DNA of 64,000 bases from Lactobacillales bacterium (GCA_031261175.1 JAISJW010000028.1:1-64000); one strand, 5' to 3'; counted from the stretch's first letter, positions 35,734 through 45,601 are shown. The notes: generated from the letters alone by a model not told the origin. A program made the numbers and translations.

Positions 35734-36947
35734 ATAAACGAATCATAAGAGCGCTCCTTGTAGTGATGGTGGGGCTGAGCCTGTTTTTCAGCTATCTGAT
35801 TTGGTTCGCGCCGACGCAGGTTCGCACCGATGACGTGGCGACTTTGACTAAAACATCAAAAACCCTAAGCGACCGGCAAGTCGAAAAGATTTTCACGCCG
35901 ACCGTCGTTGTCTACACCAAGGACGGGGCTTCGCAAATCTGTTATCACGACGATTTAGCGCGAAAATTGCACGACGAAATTGTCGGGTCGGATTTAAAAT
36001 TAGAGAAAAAAGCATTGAGTTATGCGGATGTTGTTGAGCTTAAAAATGCGGTGGAATTGCGCTATATCGACGATGTTAGCAGTTTGAATTATCAAACAAT
36101 ATTTTTGGATAAAAAGATTTTTAAGGATGATTTTTCGTTTGATGATATCAAGGTGAATCTGGATAATAATGAGATTTATTTTATCGATAATAAAGCGAAA
36201 AACGTGCGCGTTTTAACGGGAACAGCAGAAAAAATATCGATGATTAAAATGATTGATGACAAGGCGACAATCCACTATAACGCTAAGTTGGACGAAGCTC
36301 TGCCCGGAATTTATTTTTATTCGGATGCGTTTGAATTGCCCAAATATACGTTTTTGACGAGCACGCTCGCAACGCGCAGCATCGCCAACGAGATTTTCGT
36401 GGATGATAAGGAATTCACCGAAAACGTGACGGATAACGAATATACCTACTCGGTCAACGGCGACCTCAATGACAAGACGCTGATAATTGACGAAAATAAC
36501 GGAGTGCTGAACTACTCTTTCAAGGACGAAACGAAGTCGCTCCTTGACGTCAGTATCGACTATTTGAGCAAGTTGACCGTCGACGTCAGCACGCTCGGAT
36601 TCTTCGCAAAAGGGGACGGAACGCTTACTTTCCGCGACTACATCTTAGGAATTCCGATTTTTGCGGCGGATGGCGAATCGAACATCAAAATCAGCAAACA
36701 AAATCACATGTTCAATATTGTGACGAATTTGGTCAAATTGAACGTGCCGGTTCCGGATAACGAAATGATCCAGATGCCAAACACCGACGAGGTCTTAGCT
36801 GCTCTGCAGAGTAAGGGAATCGACCCGGCTAAAATCGAGAATTTAACGATTGGTTACGCGATCGAATACACGGCGAAATCAGCAACGGCGAAGTTGACAC
36901 CGAGCTGGTACTATTTATTAGACGGGACTTGGACCCGCTTGGACTAG
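35730..36947 (+). CDS. yycH: Wal-system accessory protein YycH
   Basis: 405 residues with one N-terminal span (about 7-27) and an extracellular domain. Sequence conservation of this family is low; the call rests on length, topology and place after walK. YycH and YycI contact WalK in the membrane and adjust its activity. Confidence 0.88.
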   Translation: MNKRIIRALLVVMVGLSLFFSYLIWFAPTQVRTDDVATLTKTSKTLSDRQVEKIFTPTVVVYTKDGASQICYHDDLARKLHDEIVGSDLKLEKKALSYADVVELKNAVELRYIDDVSSLNYQTIFLDKKIFKDDFSFDDIKVNLDNNEIYFIDNKAKNVRVLTGTAEKISMIKMIDDKATIHYNAKLDEALPGIYFYSDAFELPKYTFLTSTLATRSIANEIFVDDKEFTENVTDNEYTYSVNGDLNDKTLIIDENNGVLNYSFKDETKSLLDVSIDYLSKLTVDVSTLGFFAKGDGTLTFRDYILGIPIFAADGESNIKISKQNHMFNIVTNLVKLNVPVPDNEMIQMPNTDEVLAALQSKGIDPAKIENLTIGYAIEYTAKSATAKLTPSWYYLLDGTWTRLD

Positions 36948-36970
36948 GAGTTTAGAGAGAGGAGTGCGAT

Positions 36971-37756
36971 ATGGATTTTTCAAAAATCGAGAAATTATTT
37001 CTTTTTATCTTTGTTGCGCTCAATTTATTTCTAGGCTATTTATTGATCGGAAATATTCGCAGCAATATCGGGGTGAACAGCAATCTCGAAATGTCGATTC
37101 AGGACAAACTTGCCAAGGATCAGGTCAAGATTGACGGCGCGATTTCCGATGAGCACGCGCAGGGCTACTACCTGAGTGCGGAGCGCTACTCGTTCAAGTC
37201 GGATACGCTTGACGCGGTAACAACCGGGCAAGTCCTGCTCGAAAACGTCAAGAGCAAGCATTATATCAATGACGATCACATCGAAAGCGACATCGAAAAT
37301 CTGCTTGAAAAAGAGGATGTTGTCTATGAATCTAAGCAATACAAAGCCCTGGGGATCGACATCAAGAAAGATAATCGCGACATAATTGCCCACGCTGGAC
37401 AGAGCTATAAAGGGATAATTATTTACGACGATTTTGCGCAGATTACCTTCAATATCGCGAAGGAAAACGGCGTGTTTCTGCTTAAAAGTTTTAACCAAAC
37501 GATGCTGACGAATTTCAAGGAACTGCGCGAGAAGCAGGACTTGATCAGTGAGAACGAGGCGCTTGACATCCTTTACGACAACAATAAATTGCCTGTGAAA
37601 TCGACGATTAAAAATACGCTTTTAGCCTATACGAAGATTGTCGATCTGAACAAGCAATTCGTGTTCGTGCCCGTCTGGTACGTGACGCTTAGCGACAGCA
37701 CGCGCCTTGAGGTCAACGCCATCAACGGCGCGATAATCACCAACGATACTATATAG
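36971..37756 (+). CDS. yycI: Wal-system accessory protein YycI
   Basis: 261 residues, MDFSKIEKLFLFIFVALNLFLGYLL at the start (one membrane span), and an extracellular domain with a PepSY-like C-terminal part (VPVWYVTLSD...VNAINGAI). Identified by this start, length and position between yycH and yycJ. GAGAGGAG precedes the ATG. Confidence 0.9.
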   Translation: MDFSKIEKLFLFIFVALNLFLGYLLIGNIRSNIGVNSNLEMSIQDKLAKDQVKIDGAISDEHAQGYYLSAERYSFKSDTLDAVTTGQVLLENVKSKHYINDDHIESDIENLLEKEDVVYESKQYKALGIDIKKDNRDIIAHAGQSYKGIIIYDDFAQITFNIAKENGVFLLKSFNQTMLTNFKELREKQDLISENEALDILYDNNKLPVKSTIKNTLLAYTKIVDLNKQFVFVPVWYVTLSDSTRLEVNAINGAIITNDTI

Positions 37757-37772
37757 AAAAGTGGTCTGAAAA

Positions 37773-38573
37773 ATGAGTTTCAAAATAAGCGTTTTGGCAA
37801 GTGGCTCCACCGGCAACGCCATCTACATCGAGAGCGATTCGACGCGCCTCTTGCTCGACAGCGGCCTGAGCCTGAAAAAACTCGAAGAGGCATTGAGCGA
37901 AATCGGCAGATTGGCAAGTCAGCTCGACGCCGTCTTGATTTCCCACGAACACGGCGACCATATCTTAGGCGTTGGGGTTCTGCACCGCAAACATAAGACG
38001 CCAATTTATGGAAATGAAGCGACATTAACTTGTGCTGAATTCAATAAAAAAGTTGGCAAATTAGCTGATGACGCCTTGCACTTTATCGATCACGACGAAA
38101 GCGTTGTGATTGGCGACATCGAAGTGAATGCGTTTGGAACGAGTCACGATAGTGCAAAAGCGCAATTTTACACGTTCGAGCACGATGGGAAGAAAATTGC
38201 CTGCGTGACCGATACGGGTTATGTGAGCGAGAAAATCGAGCAGGTAATTAAATCGAGCAATGTCTTTTTAATCGAGAGTAATCACGATGTCGAGATGCTA
38301 CTTGCCGGCGAGCGACCTTGGTCGAACAAGCAGCGCGTTTTGAGTGACAGGGGGCATTTGTCGAACGAGGATAGCGCGATTGTGACAGCGAGGGTGATTG
38401 ATGAGAACACGCACAGCGTGATACTTGCCCATCTGAGTCGCGACAACAATCTGGAAGATTTGGCGCTGATGAATATGAATAGTTATCTTGCGGATAATCG
38501 CGGGGATGTGTTTGACAATCTGCAGATTATTGCGGCGAAACCGAATGCGGTAACGGATTTAATTGAGGTGTAA
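37773..38573 (+). CDS. walJ: Metallo-beta-lactamase-fold hydrolase YycJ/WalJ
   Basis: 266 residues, with the start SFKISVLASGSTGNAIYIES, the metal motif SHEHGDHILG (about 57-66), CVTDTGY and SNHDVEML. Members are 5'-3' exonuclease-like and linked to wall and replication coordination. It ends the wal operon; acpS starts a base after its stop. Confidence 0.94.
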   Translation: MSFKISVLASGSTGNAIYIESDSTRLLLDSGLSLKKLEEALSEIGRLASQLDAVLISHEHGDHILGVGVLHRKHKTPIYGNEATLTCAEFNKKVGKLADDALHFIDHDESVVIGDIEVNAFGTSHDSAKAQFYTFEHDGKKIACVTDTGYVSEKIEQVIKSSNVFLIESNHDVEMLLAGERPWSNKQRVLSDRGHLSNEDSAIVTARVIDENTHSVILAHLSRDNNLEDLALMNMNSYLADNRGDVFDNLQIIAAKPNAVTDLIEV

Positions 38574-38574
38574 A

Positions 38575-38937
38575 ATGATAAAAGGAATCGGGTGCGACAT
38601 CGTTGAAATCAAACGGGTCGAAAAAATCATCGCATCAGGAAGCGGCTTAGTCGAAAAATTCTTGAGCGGAATCGAACTTGAACGGTTCAACGATATGAGC
38701 GAAAACCGCCAGAAGGAATATTTGGCAGGGCGCTTAGCGGCGAAGGAAGCCTACTATAAGGCGAAGGGGACAGGGATCTGTTCACTAGAGGACTTCGGAA
38801 AAGTCGAGATTTGCTCGCTTTTAGGGCGACCGACTTTGCAGTGCGAGGGCGAGGTTGATAGGGTTCACGTCAGCATTTCGCATGACAATGAAAATGCGAT
38901 TGCTTACGTTATTATCGAGTCTGTCGAGGAGGCTTAG
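38575..38937 (+). CDS. acpS: Holo-[acyl-carrier-protein] synthase
   Basis: 120 residues. Transfers the phosphopantetheine arm of CoA to acyl carrier protein. GIGCDIVEIKRVEK contains the metal Asp, and FLSGIELERF...LAGRLAAKEAYYKAKGTG the active-site Glu and Lys. ATG 38575 follows GAGGTG; an upstream in-frame start is at 38563. acpS-alr is a common pair. Confidence 0.95.
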   Translation: MIKGIGCDIVEIKRVEKIIASGSGLVEKFLSGIELERFNDMSENRQKEYLAGRLAAKEAYYKAKGTGICSLEDFGKVEICSLLGRPTLQCEGEVDRVHVSISHDNENAIAYVIIESVEEA

Positions 38938-38940
38938 AGT

Positions 38941-40056
38941 ATGGTAGTTGGGAAGAATCGACCGACGAAAATTACGGTTAATTTGCGCAATCTTTTGAGC
39001 AATTTACGCGCCGTTCACGAGCGAAGCGGATGCGAGCACGCGTTTGCGGTCGTTAAGGCGAACGCCTATGGTCACGGGATTTACGAGGTTTCGTCTTATG
39101 TGCGCGAGTATGTCGAAGGATATTGTGTTGCGATTTTAGACGAAGCGTTATTTTTGCGCTCGGAGATTACGGAAAGTCACGAAGTTTTGGTGATGGGGAT
39201 CGTTGATGCTAAGTTGGCATCACTTGCGGCGCGCAATAATGTTTCTTTGACCGTGCCGTCTTTAGACTGGATTGAGCTGGCACTTGAGAATTTAAGCGAA
39301 GGCGAAACGTTGAGTGTTCATATCAAAGTTGATACCGGAATGAACCGAATTGGCATCCGAGATTTAGATGAGCTTCGCGAAGTTATCAATTTTATTGAGG
39401 CGAGTGATAAAATCGAAATCCGCGGGGTATTTACGCACTTTGCGAAGGCTGATAGTTTAGACGTTACTCATTACGAAATGCAAAAACGCAATTTCTTAGC
39501 AGCGCTCGATGTCTTTGAAGATTTACCTAAATACGTTCACTCAAACAATAGTGCAGCGGCGATTTTCGACGATGAAAATGATGGTGTAACGAATGCCGCC
39601 CGCATCGGAATTGCGATGTACGGCTTAGATCCGAGTAATGGTGACGTTCCAGTGCCGTTAAAACTAAAAGATACCTTTACTTTAACGAGCGAAATCGTTC
39701 AAGTTAAAGAACTAGCTAAAGGTGACAAAATCAGCTACGGTTGCACCTATGAAGCCACTGAAAACGAGTGGGTAGCAACCCTTCCAATCGGCTACGCGGA
39801 CGGTTGGATTCGAAAATTGCAAGGTGGATCAGTTTTAATTGCCGATGGGTTTGCAGAAATTGTAGGCCGGGTCTGCATGGATCAATGCGTGATTAAACTG
39901 CCGCACTTTTATCCGGTCGGGACGACGGTGACGCTGATTGGAACGAAGGGAAATGCCCGGATTACGGTCGACGACATCGCGGCGCGCGAAGAAACGATCA
40001 ATTACGAGGTGATTTGCCTTTTCAATGAGCGAATTCAACGCGAATACTTCAGATGA
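38941..40056 (+). CDS. alr: Alanine racemase
   Basis: 371 residues. Makes D-alanine for peptidoglycan with pyridoxal phosphate bound to Lys39 (AVVKANAYGHG); the second base is the Tyr of KISYGCTYEA (about 263). NRIGIR and GLDPSN are further landmarks. Normal length. GGAGGCTTAGAG precedes the ATG. A terminator follows. Confidence 0.95.
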   Translation: MVVGKNRPTKITVNLRNLLSNLRAVHERSGCEHAFAVVKANAYGHGIYEVSSYVREYVEGYCVAILDEALFLRSEITESHEVLVMGIVDAKLASLAARNNVSLTVPSLDWIELALENLSEGETLSVHIKVDTGMNRIGIRDLDELREVINFIEASDKIEIRGVFTHFAKADSLDVTHYEMQKRNFLAALDVFEDLPKYVHSNNSAAAIFDDENDGVTNAARIGIAMYGLDPSNGDVPVPLKLKDTFTLTSEIVQVKELAKGDKISYGCTYEATENEWVATLPIGYADGWIRKLQGGSVLIADGFAEIVGRVCMDQCVIKLPHFYPVGTTVTLIGTKGNARITVDDIAAREETINYEVICLFNERIQREYFR

Positions 40057-40062
40057 CGATAC

Positions 40063-40090
40063 AAAAGGCGCAAATCGCGCCTTTTTTGCT
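40063..40090 (+). terminator. Intrinsic terminator of alr
   Basis: AAAAGGCGCaaatcGCGCCTTTTTT. Confidence 0.85.
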
Positions 40091-40103
40091 GGTCTACTTT
40101 TCC

Positions 40104-40177
40104 CTACTGTTTTTTAACGCGTTTTTTAGGGCTTTCGAGGCTCGAAATCCCTAAAAAACGCGTTAAAAAACAGTAAG
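40104..40177. repeat. Long hairpin, family B copy 2
   Basis: TACTGTTTTTTAACGCGTTT...GGG and CCC...AACGCGTTAAAAAACAGTA form a nearly perfect stem of over 30 bp, with TTTCGAGGCTCGAAA at the tip. The stem matches the hairpin at 24144-24214. Confidence 0.85.
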
Positions 40178-40189
40178 GCATGCGCAGCC

Positions 40190-40224
40190 CAAAAGTCAGC
40201 CGTGAAAGCGGTTGGCTTTTTTTG
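40190..40224 (+). terminator. Second terminator-like hairpin downstream of alr
   Basis: AGTCAGCCGtgaaagCGGtTGGCTTTTTTT. With the two structures before it and the promoter at 40313, it fills the gap 40057-40364. Confidence 0.6.
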
Positions 40225-40312
40225 CATATATAACAAAGAAAGGTATAGTTTGAAACAATATCAATGTATTTCTAAAAGATATGTTAAAAAAATACATAAA
40301 TAGTCGTAAATT

Positions 40313-40321
40313 TGCTATAAT
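40313..40321 (+). promoter_or_regulatory. Extended -10 promoter of the first papain-like protease gene
   Basis: TGcTATAAT, 43 bases before the ATG. Confidence 0.6.
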
Positions 40322-40364
40322 GATGCAAGTTTAAATAAAATAATCTTGAAAAGAAAGAGAGAAT

Positions 40365-42029
40365 ATGAGAAAAAATGTAGCATTATTTAGTTTTATCGCA
40401 ACTGCAACCGTTGCGGCGGGGTTAATTGTAACAACTCAGGCCAGCGCGGCGGAAGACGTTGCTCCACAATACAAAACTAATTATACTCTAGGAAAAAAAT
40501 TCGATCCGCGTCCCTGGCTTACCCCTATACGCGATCAGCACACCACTGATGATGACCCGATTCCAAACAACAACCAATCAATCTGTTGGAGTTATAGCGG
40601 GAACGATTTACTAACTTTCTCTAAACAAAAACATCTTTGGACGACTAGTATTTTCTCTCCAAATTACACCAATAAATTGACAGCTGTCGATGTGTTCGGA
40701 GAACCAAAACTAGTAAACGGAGAGTTAACTAATATTAATCCGAACGGAAATACGGAACGTCCGCTAAATGACGGAGGCAACTTAGCATCACCAGCTATTC
40801 TTTCGATGATAGGTTACAATCCAGCATTAGAAAGCAACTTTAGCTCGGTCAATGAAGCTGGAATTGCGACCGGAGTTGTTGCTACTAAAATCGAAGAATT
40901 CGACTCATTTGAAAATTTTGTGGCAACTGGCACGGATAAGACGTTCAGCGTGTCGGATATCAATAAGGTTGAATTCGATGTAGAACATAAGAATTTCCAA
41001 AAACATATCGATCAAATGAAAGCGCAAATTTTGCAAAATGGAGGAATTGGTTTTGGCTTCAATGCCTCTTTAACATATGATGATAGTTGCGAATTTTGGA
41101 ATCCAGAAACGTCGGCTTATGATTATAATCTTCCAAAAGTCGGAGTGTTCGACGTAGGAGACGGAACACAGACGACTTATGATGTTGAGCCAATTGATGC
41201 AGTTGATCACATCAATCACGCAACAATGATTATAGGCTGGGATGATGATTTTGCAAGAACAAATTTCAACGTAGCGCACCAACCTTCACAAAATGGAGCG
41301 TTCATCGTTCGCAATTCGTGGGGCAAGGATTTCGGTGACAACGGTTACTTCTACGTAAGTTACGAAGATTATTTCGTCAACGCCTCAATCGGTGGTTATA
41401 GCCCGGTTGTAACGGTGGCGAGTCACGATCACCCGGAAGCGCTCCAAAAAACCAATCCACGGCAAAACATGTTCTACACTGCTTGGATTTCAGGGTTCCT
41501 AAGAGACCCGAATGACACTCGAAGCGACATCGTTCTAGTCAATTCGTTCCCTGCTAAAGAAACGAAAACGAAGTTAGATGCGGTAGCAATTGATGTCAAT
41601 CTCGATGATGTTGATTATGAAATTTATATCAAAGAAGGCGAGCTAGACAAAGCAGATAAAACTGTTGATTCACTTGCCCAAGATAGTGCAACGTTAGTTG
41701 CGAAAGGACATCAAGCTATTGGTGGGATGCATAAGAAATACATTCCGATGACAACGATTCCTAAAAATACAAAATATTCGATTATTGTTGTTGAACACGC
41801 GAAAGACAAGTCGGTTAACAATCCTGCATCGTCGCTGTTTGTATCGCCCGCTTTAGTGGTCGGATCGTATGACTACAGCAATGTCGGAAAATCGTACATC
41901 GGCTACCTAAGTCCGGACGACAAAATTACACAGTGGATAGATTTTGCAAACGTCAATACAAAAGGACTTGCCGGTAAAAATCGAGGCATAGGTGTTATCC
42001 CTTACATCTTCGGCTACTCAGTAAACTAA
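40365..42029 (+). CDS. Secreted papain-like (C1) cysteine protease with lectin-like domain (paralogue 1)
   Basis: 554 residues with a signal peptide (1-29, ending ASA-A). The protease domain has Gln58 and Cys74 (QSICWSYS), His in HINHATMIIGWDD and Asn in VRNSWG, the papain catalytic order. After the YVSYEDYF motif, about residues 365-545 form a beta-rich C-terminal part like the lectin-like domain of surface C1 peptidases. No wall anchor, so it should be released or held non-covalently. Paralogous to the next gene. Substrate unknown. Confidence 0.85.
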   Translation: MRKNVALFSFIATATVAAGLIVTTQASAAEDVAPQYKTNYTLGKKFDPRPWLTPIRDQHTTDDDPIPNNNQSICWSYSGNDLLTFSKQKHLWTTSIFSPNYTNKLTAVDVFGEPKLVNGELTNINPNGNTERPLNDGGNLASPAILSMIGYNPALESNFSSVNEAGIATGVVATKIEEFDSFENFVATGTDKTFSVSDINKVEFDVEHKNFQKHIDQMKAQILQNGGIGFGFNASLTYDDSCEFWNPETSAYDYNLPKVGVFDVGDGTQTTYDVEPIDAVDHINHATMIIGWDDDFARTNFNVAHQPSQNGAFIVRNSWGKDFGDNGYFYVSYEDYFVNASIGGYSPVVTVASHDHPEALQKTNPRQNMFYTAWISGFLRDPNDTRSDIVLVNSFPAKETKTKLDAVAIDVNLDDVDYEIYIKEGELDKADKTVDSLAQDSATLVAKGHQAIGGMHKKYIPMTTIPKNTKYSIIVVEHAKDKSVNNPASSLFVSPALVVGSYDYSNVGKSYIGYLSPDDKITQWIDFANVNTKGLAGKNRGIGVIPYIFGYSVN

Positions 42030-42047
42030 AAAGAAAAGAGAAAATAA

Positions 42048-43697
42048 ATGAAAAAGAAAAATTTATTATTGGCAAGTCTAATCGTCGCTGGGGGTATTGG
42101 GACGTTAAGCGCAAGCCCGGTAGCGTTAGCGAAAACGGATCACAACATCATCTATACAAACCCTACAGTTAAATATCAAAACGAAAAACATTTCCCCGTG
42201 AAGTTAGATCCGAGAAGTTGGGCAATTACAACTCCGGTTCGCGATCAACATTATGCACCGGTTCAAGCTGATGGATATATCGATGGACAAGGAATTTGTT
42301 GGAGTTATAGCGGGAACGATTTGTTGACTTTTGCTAAACAAAGAAGCTTGCATAAGACGAGCGTTTTCTCGCCCAATTATACAAACAAATTAACCGCTGA
42401 TGGAAGTTTGACTACTGATGATGGTTCAGATTATCTTAATCCTAATGCCAATGTAACACGGATGATTGCTGAAGGAGGGAATGTGGCCGCGGCACCAATT
42501 ATGGCATTGATTGGATATAATCCAGTTTTAGAGAGTGATTATTCTACGGTTGATGATTCAGGTTATGCCACTGGTGCTTGGGCTTCGATAAAAGAGAAGG
42601 CATCATATTTCCAAACGATAATTGACAAGGCCGATAAATCTTTTAGCGTAAGCGATGTAAACCTTGTTAACTATGATGTAGACCATAAAAATTTCCAAAA
42701 TCATATTGATGAAATGAAAGATCAAATTTTCAATAACGGCGGTCTTGGAATGGCAGTGCAAGGCACTATGGTTGAACCGAGACGTGATAATTTTACACCG
42801 GGTTATTTCAATGAAGAACATAATGCGCTTTATTTCAACGGAAAAGATGACAATTATTTCATCGCAGAAAAAAACGTCACGTTGATGAATCACGCTGTAA
42901 TGATTGTCGGTTGGGATGACAACTTCTCTAAAGATTGGTTCAAGGCAGATAATAAACCGACTCAAGATGGTGCATTCCTTGTTCGTAATTCGTGGGGAAC
43001 AGATTTCGGCGAAGACGGATATTTCTGGGTGAGTTATGAAGATTATTTCATCAGTGCTTCTGAAGGAGGTTTTGGTGTTAAGGTAGCGAAAGCCGCAGAA
43101 GATACTCCGCTACCACTAATACCTACTTCTAACATGATGAGAGTAGTGCGCCCTGGTGCTCTAGAAGCTAGTGAATATACCAGCACACATACACTCGTTC
43201 CGGAAACAAGCGATATTGTTTTAGCGAACACTTTCCCAACGACAGAGAAGAAATTGAAATTGGATGCAGTTGCAGTTGAAACTGATTTAGACGATGTTGA
43301 CTACGAAGTTTACATCAAGCAAGATGGCATTGATTCAACTGATAACGATCCAAGTCAGGGTGCGAAGCTAGTTGCTCGAGGCCACTCTAAACTTGCAGGA
43401 ATCCACAAAAAATCAATTCCTTTAACGGTTATTAAAAAAGAAACTTCGTACACAATCATAGTTGTACAACATCCAAAAGATAAAAACCCTCAAAATTACT
43501 CGGCTGGAATTATCGTTGCCCCAGCGTTCCGAAATTCGAAATTATCTAATCCTGGTGTATCTTGGCTTGGATATATTGGAAAAAATGGAAAAATTACAAA
43601 TTGGGTTGATATGAAATTTATCGACGAGGATAGTAGAAATGGCCACGGCAGTTTGCAAGGCGTTGCGCCTTACGTCTTCGGCTACTCAGTAAATTAA
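42048..43697 (+). CDS. Secreted papain-like (C1) cysteine protease with lectin-like domain (paralogue 2)
   Basis: 549 residues, a tandem copy of the gene before it, with signal peptide (1-28, ALA-K), catalytic Cys84 (QGICWSYS), His in LMNHAVMIVGWDD and Asn in VRNSWG. The C-terminal half (LDDVDYEVYIKQDG, KKSIPLTVIKKETSYTIIVVQHPKD) matches copy 1 in order. Both end in PYxFGYSVN. Only 18 bases separate the two genes, so they are co-transcribed. Confidence 0.85.
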   Translation: MKKKNLLLASLIVAGGIGTLSASPVALAKTDHNIIYTNPTVKYQNEKHFPVKLDPRSWAITTPVRDQHYAPVQADGYIDGQGICWSYSGNDLLTFAKQRSLHKTSVFSPNYTNKLTADGSLTTDDGSDYLNPNANVTRMIAEGGNVAAAPIMALIGYNPVLESDYSTVDDSGYATGAWASIKEKASYFQTIIDKADKSFSVSDVNLVNYDVDHKNFQNHIDEMKDQIFNNGGLGMAVQGTMVEPRRDNFTPGYFNEEHNALYFNGKDDNYFIAEKNVTLMNHAVMIVGWDDNFSKDWFKADNKPTQDGAFLVRNSWGTDFGEDGYFWVSYEDYFISASEGGFGVKVAKAAEDTPLPLIPTSNMMRVVRPGALEASEYTSTHTLVPETSDIVLANTFPTTEKKLKLDAVAVETDLDDVDYEVYIKQDGIDSTDNDPSQGAKLVARGHSKLAGIHKKSIPLTVIKKETSYTIIVVQHPKDKNPQNYSAGIIVAPAFRNSKLSNPGVSWLGYIGKNGKITNWVDMKFIDEDSRNGHGSLQGVAPYVFGYSVN

Positions 43698-43702
43698 ATA
43701 GG

Positions 43703-43744
43703 CAAGTGAATCCGCGCTTACGCGCGGGTTCATTTTTTTTTTTG
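43703..43744 (+). terminator. Intrinsic terminator of the protease pair
   Basis: GAAtCCGCGCttacGCGCGGgTTCATTTTTTTT; a GGCAAGT word lies at its base. Confidence 0.85.
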
Positions 43745-43816
43745 TATAATTTCTTGCGCAATTTTTGACACAGGAATATAATTAAAATAATAGAAAGAAT
43801 GTGGGGATAGAAAAAA

Positions 43817-45199
43817 ATGAATTTTATGAACCTAAAATTGCCACTGATCTCAGTGGCAACACTTAGCTTGCTTCTTCCAAGCGTAGTCGGCTTTGCTGCT
43901 GACAATGTCACGACCGACGGCAAGGTGACGTTCGAGCTCGACTCAAGCGACATGGGCATCGTCCAACCCGGCACGAATACTCACTTATTAATCGATACAG
44001 ATGGCGCGGATGCAGTTGGATCAGCCGGAACTAAAGTCGAGCAAGCAACAGGAGACGGATTCGTCCAAATTTTATTTGCTCCCAATTTCGAATTTGGAAC
44101 AGTAAAGGCTAATTATAAAGCGGATGCAAATTATTATTGTAATGAATTGCCTGCACAAGCGGAAGGCAAAACAGCTGGTTGGATTGACCCGTTTGTTCAA
44201 GTGGCGGATTATACAGATGGAACATATAGTTGGTCGTTAGATTTGGAGATGAGCAAAAGGTTTGAATCGGAACAACACGTTCTTGTAGGTGCAACGCTGA
44301 AATTTCTTCAAATTTTTAATAATAATTCAGATAGCAATATTTTTTCTGATTTAGGGAGCAAATGGAACGCTACCGATTTTTCGCTAAACAAATTCAGGAA
44401 AACTCGCAGAGATACGGGTACTACTTCTGTTGGTGTTGCTGCTACCACTTTAACCAACGATGGAAGTTATAGCAAAAAAATACCTATTTTATATCACGAT
44501 GCACATAATGAAATGATAAACGGCGCCAAATGGAGTTACACTTTTGGACTTCCTATAAAGTATGAAAGTACTAGCTCGGATTATAACGGACCAACGGTTA
44601 ATTCGGATAGTTATGTTTCTAGAATTTCACAAACAAAACAACAGGGCGGTCGAACAACCGCGGTTCAATTGTTTGTACCGAAAGAAGCTAAACCAAAAGT
44701 TGGGCGTGAATATATCGCCGAGTTGACTTGGTCGCTATCTAACACAATTCAGGCCTCGGATGAATTCGACTTCATCGGAACGTGGTCACCGTATCTAACT
44801 GATAGAATTAAATTGGAGGTTGACTCAAGCGTTCTAGATAGTATGAAAAACAAATGGATACCTCGAGCGGAATCAGGTCTTATGTATGCAGATAATACTA
44901 TTATTAGAATTGATGGGGTTGCCATTCATAACGGAACTGATTTAAGTACTTTAATAACAGCAAACTCTAATTTTGAAGATGTTTACGGGAGTAATGATAA
45001 TTCATTTGCTTCAGTAGTAGGAATTTTCGCCACACTTGGCGACCCTAACGGTATGGCCATAATGAACCTTATAAAAGGATTAGAGGGCGAGCATGTAATT
45101 TCGTTCCAATATATAAACCCATCTAGCGGAGCGATTGATCCTAAGGAATATAAATTTAAAATTATTAATGAATCTTACGGTGATCACAGTGGTGATTGA
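43817..45199 (+). CDS. WxL-domain surface protein with a C-terminal extension
   Basis: 460 residues with a signal peptide (1-27, GFAAD). Two WxL motifs are visible, W139-S-L in VQVADYTDGTYSWSLDLEM and W305-S-L in YIAELTWSLSNT, as in surface proteins that attach non-covalently to Gram-positive peptidoglycan. The WxL domain normally ends the protein, but here about 145 further residues follow with no known motif. Between the two motifs are about 80 Asn/Ser-rich residues that look inserted. The gene stands alone, not in the usual WxL cluster. A terminator follows at 45203. Confidence 0.75.
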   Translation: MNFMNLKLPLISVATLSLLLPSVVGFAADNVTTDGKVTFELDSSDMGIVQPGTNTHLLIDTDGADAVGSAGTKVEQATGDGFVQILFAPNFEFGTVKANYKADANYYCNELPAQAEGKTAGWIDPFVQVADYTDGTYSWSLDLEMSKRFESEQHVLVGATLKFLQIFNNNSDSNIFSDLGSKWNATDFSLNKFRKTRRDTGTTSVGVAATTLTNDGSYSKKIPILYHDAHNEMINGAKWSYTFGLPIKYESTSSDYNGPTVNSDSYVSRISQTKQQGGRTTAVQLFVPKEAKPKVGREYIAELTWSLSNTIQASDEFDFIGTWSPYLTDRIKLEVDSSVLDSMKNKWIPRAESGLMYADNTIIRIDGVAIHNGTDLSTLITANSNFEDVYGSNDNSFASVVGIFATLGDPNGMAIMNLIKGLEGEHVISFQYINPSSGAIDPKEYKFKIINESYGDHSGD

Positions 45200-45202
45200 C
45201 GT

Positions 45203-45232
45203 TGAAAGCCCGACGTTCGCGTCGGGCTTTTC
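45203..45232 (+). terminator. Intrinsic terminator of the WxL gene
   Basis: AAAGCCCGACgttcGCGTCGGGCTTTTC. Confidence 0.8.
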
Positions 45233-45331
45233 ACTTGCCCAAGTTTTTAAGAATCGAGGTAATTAATTTACTTTGAGCGAAAAAAGGAGTAAGATAGTAA
45301 GAAAGTAGGAAAGTTGGAAAAGGAGAAAGTT

Positions 45332-45601
45332 ATGATTGCAGAATTGAGAGCGAAGTCGCAAATTACGTTGCCGAAGGCGATAGTGAAAAAGTTAGGACTT
45401 GAAACAGGGGATCAACTTGAGTTCGTGGAAAAAAACGGGGTAATTTATATGGTGCCAGTAGTGACCTATCCAAAGGCGTTTATGGATCATTTAGATTCTA
45501 TTGTTGCAGATTATGATGAAGAATATAAGTTAGGTAAAACGAAATCATTTGATAGCGTTGCGGAAATGATAAAAGCGTTAGAGGAGGAAAATGGGTTATA
45601 A
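45332..45601 (+). CDS. AbrB/MazE-type antitoxin
   Basis: 89 residues. The N-terminal half is a swapped-hairpin DNA-binding domain, AELRAKSQITLPKAIVKKLGLETGDQLEFVEKNG; the C-terminal part is acidic and would bind the toxin. ATG 45332 follows AAAGGAGAAAG; TTG 45314 upstream lacks a site. It overlaps the toxin gene by 11 bases, so the pair is coupled and probably represses its own promoter. Confidence 0.88.
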   Translation: MIAELRAKSQITLPKAIVKKLGLETGDQLEFVEKNGVIYMVPVVTYPKAFMDHLDSIVADYDEEYKLGKTKSFDSVAEMIKALEEENGL

